Source: Salinivibrio socompensis S35
GTDB lineage: Bacteria > Pseudomonadota > Gammaproteobacteria > Enterobacterales > Vibrionaceae
Length of the DNA stretch: 48,155 nucleotides
Assembly: GCF_000513715.1 (NCBI RefSeq)
Contig: NZ_AQOD01000009.1
Location: forward strand, 1-48,155
Direction: 5' to 3'
Part shown: positions 41,479 to 48,155 of the stretch, one piece after another
Numbering within the stretch: position 1 is the first letter of the stretch
Layout of the letters: each line of letters opens with the position of its first letter
Notes under the pieces: model-generated
The model's database searches: none
The model's input: only the letters and a program-made list of their open reading frames with translations
What the model was told of the DNA's origin: nothing
Translations under genes and position numbers: made by a program

Positions 41479-44162
41479 ATGAGCGATCTTGCTAAAGAGA
41501 TCACGCCAGTCAATATCGAAGAGGAGCTAAAAAGCTCGTACCTCGACTATGCAATGTCCGTCATTGTTGGCCGAGCTCTTCCTGACGTGCGTGATGGCCT
41601 AAAGCCAGTACACCGCCGCGTATTATTCGCGATGAACGTACTTGGCAACGACTGGAACAAGCCATATAAGAAATCGGCCCGTGTGGTCGGTGATGTGATC
41701 GGTAAGTATCACCCACACGGTGATAGTGCGGTTTACGACACCATTGTGCGAATGGCGCAGTCATTTTCGCTGCGCTACATGTTGGTAGACGGTCAAGGTA
41801 ACTTCGGTTCTATTGACGGCGATTCTGCGGCGGCAATGCGTTACACCGAAGTGCGCATGGCCAAAATTGCCCATGAACTGCTCGCCGATCTTGATAAAGA
41901 AACCGTGGATTACGTGCCTAACTACGATGGCACTGAACAAATCCCGGATGTATTGCCAACGCGCGTACCTAATCTTCTCGTCAACGGCGGGTCGGGGATA
42001 GCGGTCGGGATGGCAACCAACATCCCGCCTCACAACTTAACCGAAGTGGTTAATGGTTGTCTGGCTTATATCGATAACGAAGATATTACCATCGACGAGT
42101 TGATGGACTATATCCCCGGTCCTGACTTTCCTACCGCGGCAATGATTAATGGTCGTAAAGGGATTGAAGACGCCTACAAAACGGGCCGTGGTAAAATCTA
42201 CCTACGTTCCAAAGCGGATATCGAAACAGAAAAAATGGTAAAGAGACCATTGTTGTTAACGAGATCCCTTACCAAGTTAACAAAGCGCGTTTGATTGAAA
42301 AAATCGCCGAGCTGGTTAAAGACAAAAAAATCGATGGCATTTCCGCGCTACGTGATGAGTCGGATAAAGACGGCATGCGGATTGTTATCGAATGTCGCCG
42401 TGACGCGGTTGCCGAAGTGGTGCTGAATAACCTCTACGCGCAAACCCAATTGCAGACCTCGTTTGGTATCAACATGGTGGCGCTGGATAACAATCAGCCG
42501 AAGCTTTTCAACCTAAAAGAAATGTTGAAATGCTTCGTGAATCACCGTCGCGAAGTGGTCACACGTCGAACGGTTTACGAATTGCGTAAAGCGCGCGATC
42601 GTGCCCATATCCTTGAAGGGCTGGCGGTGGCGCTTGCCAACATCGATGAAGTGATTGAGCTTATTCGTCAAGCGCCGACCCCTGCAGTGGCTAAGCAAAA
42701 GCTACAAGACCAAGGCTGGGCTCTCGGTGGCGTATCGGCCATGCTAGAAGCCGTTGGGGGCGAAAATGCTCGCCCAGAGTGGCTCGCGTCAGAATTTGGT
42801 GCCCGTGATGATGGTTCTTACTATCTCACCGAGCAACAAGCTCAAGCTATCTTGGATCTGCGTTTGCATAAGCTCACTGGGCTTGAGCACGAAAAGATCT
42901 TGGACGAGTACAAAGGCCTTCTAGAGCAAATCGCTGAGCTACTACACATCTTGGCGAGCACTGAGCGCTTGATGGAAGTGATCCGTGAAGAGCTGGAAGC
43001 CGTGCGTGATAGCTTTGGTGACAAACGCCTGACCGAAATCACTGCGGCGAGTGCCGACATTGATATCGAAGACTTGATTAACCAAGAAGACGTCGTGGTA
43101 ACTTGGTCACACGATGGGTACGTCAAGTATCAAGCATTGAGTGACTATGATGCGCAACGCCGTGGTGGTAAAGGTAAGTCCGCAACGCGCATGAAAAATG
43201 AAGACTTCATCGAGCGTCTATTGGTGGCCAATACCCATGACACTATCTTGTGCTTCTCCACGCGTGGCCGGATGTACTGGCTCAAGGTTTATCAATTGCC
43301 GCACGCGTCACGTAATGCGCGTGGTAAGCCGATTGTTAACTTACTACCGCTTGAAGAAGGTGAACGAATTACCGCGATTCTTCCGGTGCGTGAGTACGAG
43401 GAAGATAAATATGTCTTCATGGCAACCGCACACGGCACGGTGAAGAAAACGCCATTGACCGACTTTAGTCGTCCCCGTAGCGCGGGCATCATTGCGGTGA
43501 ACTTACGTGATAACGATAGCCTAATTGGCGCGCAGCTTACGGATGATAGCAGTGAAGTGATGCTGTTCTCGCAATTCGGTAAAGTTGTACGTTTTGTCGC
43601 CTCAAATGACACCGTGCGCGCCATGGGCCGCACCGCTGCAGGGGTTCGAGGTATTCGATTGGCCGAGAACGACCAAGTGGTCTCGCTGATTATCCCTCAA
43701 GCAGGCGCTGAGATCTTGACGGTGACCGAAAACGGCTTTGGTAAACGTACCGCTCTGGATGAATATCCGACCAAGAGCCGTGCCACCAAAGGTGTAGTGT
43801 CCATCAAAGTCTCCGAACGTAACGGTGATGTCGTCAGTGCCATTCAGGTGTGTGAAGGCGATGAGCTGATGATGATCACCAATGCTGGCACATTGGTACG
43901 TACACGCGCCGAAGAAGTGAGCCAAGTGGGTCGAAATACCCAAGGAGTTCGCCTGATCCGCGTGAGCGACGATGAGAAAGTGGTTGGCTTACAGCGCATT
44001 GAAGAGCCTGACGAAGCAGAAATCGAAGCCCTCGCGAACGAAGCGGCGGCGACCAATAAGGCAGAAGGTTCCGATGCGTTAGCATCGAGCGATGATGCTT
44101 CGTCAACGGTGAGCGATGATCAAGACGACGCGTCAACGCCGGATGATGATCCAAACGCTTAA
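41479..44162 (+). CDS. gyrA: DNA gyrase subunit A (frameshifted)
   Basis: GyrA is the breakage-reunion subunit of gyrase. The opening [20 protein letters not shown], the catalytic tyrosine in [11 protein letters not shown] and the quinolone region [17 protein letters not shown] are present; Ser83 and Asp87 (E. coli numbering) are wild type. The C-terminal beta-pinwheel contains the QRRGGKGK GyrA-box, and the protein ends in a long acidic Asp/Ser tail. The frame is lost at a run of six As (42230-42235): a seventh A restores [19 protein letters not shown] and a protein of about 894 residues. This homopolymer deletion in an essential gene is the clearest sign of sequencing error in the window. 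Confidence 0.97.
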
Positions 44163-44184
44163 TCGTGACTTTGCTATAAGATTG

Positions 44185-44212
44185 AAGGGTGCAGTGAACT
44201 GCACCCTTTTTT
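44185..44212 (+). terminator. Intrinsic terminator of gyrA
   Basis: AAGGGTGCAG (44185-44194) pairs with CTGCACCCTT (44199-44208) around TGAA, followed by more Ts. A 10-bp perfect stem makes this strong. Confidence 0.93.
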
Positions 44213-44433
44213 ATTGCCTACTAATTAGGTAGCGCTAAAAAATATCAGCGAGAGCCAAGAAATCACGGTGGAATATATCTTGGTGCTTTCAAAATGTATG
44301 TGAAACGTGTTAAATCAATCACACGCCTTTTAAAATGAACGGCTTTAAAAACCAGCGTCTTTTTTAAAACAACGAGTTTTCTTACCGTCCAACGGACGCG
44401 GGAGATGACAAAAAGCAGGAGCCCCTCCCCAAC

Positions 44434-45516
44434 ATGGATAAGGTCTATAACTTTTCAGCTGGCCCGGCGATGCTGCCACGTGAGGTCATGCTTAAAGCGC
44501 AAAAAGAACTCATGAACTGGCAAGGCCTTGGCACGTCAGTGATGGAAGTCTCGCATCGCAGTGAGGCATTTTTATCGTTAGCACGCCAATCTGAACAGGA
44601 TCTTCGTGAATTACTGTTTGTCCCAGAGAATTATCATATTCTGTTTTGCCAAGGTGGCGCGCGTGCACAATTTGCCGCGGTGCCAATGAACCTGATGGGT
44701 AATCATACCATTGCAGATTATGTTGATGGTGGCTATTGGGCCGAGAGTGCTGTCAAAGAAGCAAAGCGCTATTGCACGCCGAATGTGATTAATGTTCGAC
44801 GCGAGCGCGAAGGTCAGCGAGCCATCTCGCCAGCCAAAGACTGGTTGCTCAGTGACGACGCCGCATATGTGCATTTTTGCCCTAATGAAACCATCGACGG
44901 CATTGAAATTAACGATTTGCCTGAAACCAATAAGCCGATCGTGGCCGATATGTCATCGACCATCTTGTCACGTCCAATTGATGTGTCTAAATATGGTGTC
45001 ATATACGCGGGGGCGCAAAAGAACATTGGCCCTGCTGGTCTGACATTGGTGGTTGTGCGTGATGACTTGCTCGGTCTAGCCAAAGAGGTGTTGCCGAGCG
45101 TACTCAACTACAAAGTTCTGGCGGATAAAGACTCCATGTTTAACACACCACCGACCTTTGGCTGGTATCTCGCGGCTGAAGTCTTTAAGTGGTTAAAAAC
45201 ACTGGGTGGTATTGAAGCCGTGTATGCCCGCAACCAGCAAAAAGCGGCGTTATTATATGATGCGATTGACCAGTCAAGCTTGTACCGCAACCAGATTCAT
45301 CCTGACAACCGTTCACTGATGAATGTACCATTTCAACTGGCCAACAGTGATCTGGATGAAACTTTCCTCGCGGAGGCGACCGCACAAGGCTTGCATGCAC
45401 TAAAAGGGCATCGTGATGTCGGTGGGATGCGTGCGTCTATCTATAATGCGATGCCGCTTGAGGGAGTACAGGCTTTAGTCGACTTTATGGCCGAATTTGA
45501 GAAAAAATACGCCTAA
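44434..45516 (+). CDS. serC: Phosphoserine aminotransferase
   Basis: SerC makes 3-phosphoserine in serine synthesis and acts on 3-hydroxy-4-phosphohydroxybutyrate derivatives in pyridoxal phosphate synthesis. The 360-residue protein opens [16 protein letters not shown], the PLP lysine lies in [14 protein letters not shown], and SHRSEAF and [12 protein letters not shown] are conserved. An AGGAG lies 12 nt before the ATG, a rather long gap. It precedes aroA, as in E. coli, where serC-aroA form an operon. Here a hairpin separates them. Confidence 0.98.
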   Translation: MDKVYNFSAGPAMLPREVMLKAQKELMNWQGLGTSVMEVSHRSEAFLSLARQSEQDLRELLFVPENYHILFCQGGARAQFAAVPMNLMGNHTIADYVDGGYWAESAVKEAKRYCTPNVINVRREREGQRAISPAKDWLLSDDAAYVHFCPNETIDGIEINDLPETNKPIVADMSSTILSRPIDVSKYGVIYAGAQKNIGPAGLTLVVVRDDLLGLAKEVLPSVLNYKVLADKDSMFNTPPTFGWYLAAEVFKWLKTLGGIEAVYARNQQKAALLYDAIDQSSLYRNQIHPDNRSLMNVPFQLANSDLDETFLAEATAQGLHALKGHRDVGGMRASIYNAMPLEGVQALVDFMAEFEKKYA

Positions 45517-45535
45517 TCAGGTATAAAACGCCTCG

Positions 45536-45573
45536 CGCCCCAGCGGCTATGCGCCAATGGGGCGTTGTTGTTT
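45536..45573 (+). terminator. Hairpin between serC and aroA, probable terminator or attenuator
   Basis: CGCCCCA (45536-45542) pairs with TGGGGCG (45558-45564), with an inner GCG/CGC pair, followed by TTGTTGTTT. The interrupted T-run suggests partial termination inside the serC-aroA unit. Confidence 0.55.
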
Positions 45574-45676
45574 CTACTTCATTTCCTTTATCGACACTTT
45601 GATAAAAATAATAATTGTGAGACAGCTTGTATTTTGGTTACTCTGGAGTCACTAAGCATCATGGATATAAACCAGA

Positions 45677-46957
45677 ATGGAGCAACTGACACTTTCCCCC
45701 GTTTCTCATGTGAATGGCCAAATTAACCTACCTGGCTCGAAAAGTGTGTCTAACCGCGCATTGCTGCTCGCCGCATTAGCGTCGGGAACGACACGATTGA
45801 CCAACTTACTTGATAGCGATGATATTCGACATATGCTCAATGCATTTACCGCGTTGGGTGTGCCGTATCAGTTGTCTTCGGATCGCACCGAGTGTGTAGT
45901 TGAAGGGCGAGGACAAGCCTTTCAGACAGACACACCGCTTGAATTATTTTTGGGTAATGCCGGTACAGCGATGCGACCTTTGACCGCGGCACTTTGTCTT
46001 GGCAAAGGTGAGGTCACCTTGACGGGTGAACCCAGAATGAAAGAACGCCCCATTGGCCACTTAGTCGACGCGCTCAATGCGATTGGCGCTGATGTCCGTT
46101 ATTTAGAGACCGAGGGTTACCCGCCATTGCACATCAAAGGCACTGGATTAGTCGGTGGTGAAGTTAACATCGATGGTAGTATATCTAGCCAGTTTTTGAC
46201 TGCACTGCTCATGGCCGCCCCGTTTGCACGGCAAGACACGCGGATTACCATCAAAGGCGACTTAGTCTCGAAACCGTATATTGATATTACGCTTGCTATC
46301 ATGGCGCAGTTTGGCATTGAGGTGCAAAACGATAACTACCAGCAATTTGTGGTGCCAGCAGGTCAGCGCTATCAATCGCCCGGGCATTTTATGGTCGAAG
46401 GTGATGCGTCGTCCGCCTCTTACTTTCTCGCGGCTGCCGCGATCAAAGGCGGTGAAGTCAAAGTAACAGGCATTGGACGAAAAAGTGTGCAAGGTGACAT
46501 CCAGTTTGCTGATGCACTTGCCGCCATGGGAGCGGAAATAGAGTGGGGCGACGATTACGTTTTAGCGCGTCGGAATACACTCAACGGTGTGGATATGGAT
46601 TTTAACCACATTCCCGATGCGGCCATGACGATTGGAGTGACTGCCTTATTTGCAAGTGGACCGACCTGGATTCGCAACGTGTATAATTGGCGTGTCAAAG
46701 AAACTGATCGACTTTATGCGATGGCAACGGAGTTGAAAAAACTCGGTGCGGTGGTCGAAGAAGGCGAAGATTATCTGTATGTTGAGCCACCTGAGCAACT
46801 CAAGCATGCCGCGATTGATACTTATGACGATCACCGCATGGCGATGTGTTTTTCACTGGTGGCGCTCAGTGACACGTCGGTGACGATTAACGATCCGGGC
46901 TGTACCTCAAAAACCTTCCCTGATTACTTTGACAAGCTTGCGGCGATCAGTGCTTAA
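45677..46957 (+). CDS. aroA: 3-phosphoshikimate 1-carboxyvinyltransferase (EPSP synthase)
   Basis: AroA joins phosphoenolpyruvate to shikimate-3-phosphate in the shikimate pathway. The 426-residue protein (E. coli 427) has [16 protein letters not shown], the substrate loop [27 protein letters not shown] and the late [14 protein letters not shown]. The glycine and proline around the glyphosate-relevant GNAGTAMRP are those of the sensitive class I type. No strong Shine-Dalgarno is visible before the ATG. Confidence 0.98.
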   Translation: MEQLTLSPVSHVNGQINLPGSKSVSNRALLLAALASGTTRLTNLLDSDDIRHMLNAFTALGVPYQLSSDRTECVVEGRGQAFQTDTPLELFLGNAGTAMRPLTAALCLGKGEVTLTGEPRMKERPIGHLVDALNAIGADVRYLETEGYPPLHIKGTGLVGGEVNIDGSISSQFLTALLMAAPFARQDTRITIKGDLVSKPYIDITLAIMAQFGIEVQNDNYQQFVVPAGQRYQSPGHFMVEGDASSASYFLAAAAIKGGEVKVTGIGRKSVQGDIQFADALAAMGAEIEWGDDYVLARRNTLNGVDMDFNHIPDAAMTIGVTALFASGPTWIRNVYNWRVKETDRLYAMATELKKLGAVVEEGEDYLYVEPPEQLKHAAIDTYDDHRMAMCFSLVALSDTSVTINDPGCTSKTFPDYFDKLAAISA

Positions 46958-46978
46958 GGGTGAGGCCCAACGTGTTCC

Positions 46979-47016
46979 TCATTGCTGCTGGTATTGATGC
47001 AGCAGCAATGATTTTC
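46979..47016 (+). terminator. Intrinsic terminator of aroA
   Basis: TCATTGCTGCTG (46979-46990) pairs perfectly with CAGCAGCAATGA (47000-47011) around a 9-nt loop, followed by TTTTCTT. It lies 22 nt after the aroA stop. Confidence 0.85.
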
Positions 47017-47145
47017 TTGCCTATTTCTTCTATACTACCCCTCGAATTATTGAACCGCCCGTTTGCGCGAAAGCATGATGTGATAAAAACGCATGAAGCG
47101 ATAGAATGGGCGCGGTAAGCGATCGAGACCAATGTGGAGAGATTT

Positions 47146-47829
47146 ATGCCGACACAGGCGCCTGTTATTACAGTCGATGGACCAAGCGGTGCAGGAAAAG
47201 GAACCTTATGTATGCGACTGGCTGAAAAGCTCGGTTGGCACCTGCTCGATTCTGGTGCTATCTACCGGGTATTGGCACTCGCAGCGATTCATCATGATGT
47301 TGATACTGAATCCGAAGACGCACTGGTGCCACTGGCCGCAAACTTAGACGTGCAGTTTTTGGCCGAAGGTGACTTGGTTAAGGTGATCCTCGAAGGCGAG
47401 GATGTCTCGGGAACCTTGCGGACAGAGCAGGTAGGCAATCAAGCTTCAAAAGTGGCGGCGTTACCTCGAGTACGTGAAGCATTATTACGCCGCCAGCGTG
47501 CTTTTGCTGGTCAACCTGGCTTGATTGCCGACGGACGTGATATGGGGACCGTGGTTTTCCCGCAGGCAGAAGCTAAAATCTTCTTAGATGCCAGTGCTGA
47601 AGAGCGTGCACGCCGTCGTCAGCATCAGTTGCAAGGCAAGGGGGTTAATGTTACCTTTGATGGCCTTTTAAGTGAAATTCAAGAGCGTGATGATCGTGAT
47701 CGCAACCGTGCGGTGGCACCATTACGCCCTGCGTCTGACGCCCTAGAGCTAGATTCTACCTCATTATCGATTGACGAGGTGATCGAGCGGGCGCTGGCGT
47801 TTATTGAAAGCAAATTATCGGCTGCATAA
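47146..47829 (+). CDS. cmk: Cytidylate kinase
   Basis: Cmk phosphorylates CMP and dCMP. With the ATG at 47146 ([12 protein letters not shown]) the protein has 227 residues, the E. coli length; GGAGAG lies 4 nt upstream, so the GTG at 47134 is rejected. The P-loop [38 protein letters not shown] and [13 protein letters not shown] are family hallmarks. It precedes rpsA, the universal order in gammaproteobacteria. Confidence 0.97.
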   Translation: MPTQAPVITVDGPSGAGKGTLCMRLAEKLGWHLLDSGAIYRVLALAAIHHDVDTESEDALVPLAANLDVQFLAEGDLVKVILEGEDVSGTLRTEQVGNQASKVAALPRVREALLRRQRAFAGQPGLIADGRDMGTVVFPQAEAKIFLDASAEERARRRQHQLQGKGVNVTFDGLLSEIQERDDRDRNRAVAPLRPASDALELDSTSLSIDEVIERALAFIESKLSAA

Positions 47830-47841
47830 GCAGTCTATAAC

Positions 47842-47868
47842 TGTTAGCTGCAAGGATGATAGCTAACA
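47842..47868 (+). other. Hairpin in the cmk-rpsA gap
   Basis: TGTTAGCT (47842-47849) pairs with AGCTAACA (47861-47868) around 11 nt. The T-rich tail is short (TATTTAAC). It may be a weak terminator of cmk or part of the structured rpsA leader. Confidence 0.4.
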
Positions 47869-47931
47869 TATTTAACAACCCCATGCGGTAGGATACCCGT
47901 GGACGTTTATCAAATTGAAGATTTAAATATA

Positions 47932-48155
47932 ATGACTGAATCTTTTGCTCAACTCTTTGAAGAGTCTCTAAAAGAAATCGAAACTCGCCCAGGTTCTATT
48001 GTTAAGGGTACTGTTGTTGCTATCGAGAACGGTTTTGTTCTGGTTGACGCAGGCCTGAAATCTGAATCGTCCATTCCGGCTGACCAATTCAAGAACGCTG
48101 CTGGCGAACTTGAAATTGAAGTAGGCGGTGAAGTCGATGTAGCCTGGACGCAGTG
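47932..48155 (+). CDS. rpsA: 30S ribosomal protein S1 (start only, frameshifted at the window end)
   Basis: The first 70 residues ([53 protein letters not shown]) are those of S1, covering the first OB-fold repeat. The gene runs off the window. At 48143-48144 the frame fails: a third C in AGCCTGG would give VDVALDAV as in E. coli, so a base appears to be missing. The ATG lacks a Shine-Dalgarno and is preceded by GAAGATTTAAATATA, similar to E. coli rpsA, whose SD-less, structured start region underlies S1 autoregulation. Confidence 0.96.
   Translation, partial: MTESFAQLFEESLKEIETRPGSIVKGTVVAIENGFVLVDAGLKSESSIPADQFKNAAGELEIEVGGEVDVAWTQ

Noticed and set aside
41479-42294. Quinolone-resistance mutation in gyrA
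   Set aside because: The determining region reads [10 protein letters not shown], with Ser83 and Asp87 unchanged.

Overview
The window is a chromosomal segment of about 50% G+C from a gammaproteobacterium, almost certainly a member of the Vibrionaceae. Lrp, ClpS, NrdA, InfA and the S1 N-terminus are close to their Escherichia coli counterparts. The ald-lrp-ftsK order, the pairing of aat with a bpt-type transferase, and the run metG/mrp/udk/dcd/asmA all fit that family. A halophilic genus such as Salinivibrio is possible, but the genus is a guess. No rRNA, tRNA, CRISPR, insertion sequence, prophage or integron is visible.

Layout. Positions 1-507 are a leader region with a 13-codon micro-ORF and an 18-bp perfect palindrome. 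Positions 508-4985 hold the N-degron module: clpS-clpA (+) converge on infA, with bpt and aat on the minus strand. Positions 5001-10759 (-) hold cydC, cydD, trxB and ald. Positions 10926-17795 (+) hold lrp, ftsK, lolA, rarA and serS. Positions 17896-20976 (-) hold an unknown membrane-anchored protein and metG. Positions 21134-27158 (+) hold mrp, udk, dcd, asmA and a YdjM-type membrane protein. Positions 27216-30632 hold btuR (-), a low-molecular-weight phosphotyrosine phosphatase (+), a second unknown membrane-anchored protein (-) and cysB (+). Positions 30704-35512 hold a methyltransferase, a TauE/SafE protein, tyrP (-) and a CinA/YfaY homologue. Positions 35617-39376 (-) hold nrdA, nrdB and the ferredoxin yfaE. 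Positions 39772-41167 (-) hold a HAD phosphatase and ubiG. Positions 41479 to the end (+) hold gyrA, serC, aroA, cmk and the start of rpsA.

Most genes are housekeeping. ClpS, ClpA, Aat and Bpt form a complete N-degron degradation route. CydDC and TrxB serve redox homeostasis. NrdA, NrdB, YfaE and Dcd supply deoxynucleotides. SerC and AroA feed serine and aromatic synthesis. LolA serves the envelope, and FtsK and GyrA serve the chromosome.

The most striking property is quality-related. Thirteen of about 39 genes are broken by single-base indels or an equivalent lesion: clpA, cydC, cydD, ftsK, rarA, metG, dcd, the ydjM homologue, btuR, cysB, tauE, gyrA and rpsA. Several are essential in relatives. 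In many cases one base added to or removed from a short homopolymer restores a full family-length protein. I read these as sequencing or assembly errors rather than pseudogenes or programmed frameshifting, and I annotate each such gene as one unit. I found no convincing new multi-gene system. The best leads for new biology are the micro-ORF with a near-perfect Shine-Dalgarno upstream of clpS, several long inverted repeats in leaders (cysB, gyrA, nrdA-nrdB), and two unknown membrane-anchored helical proteins.
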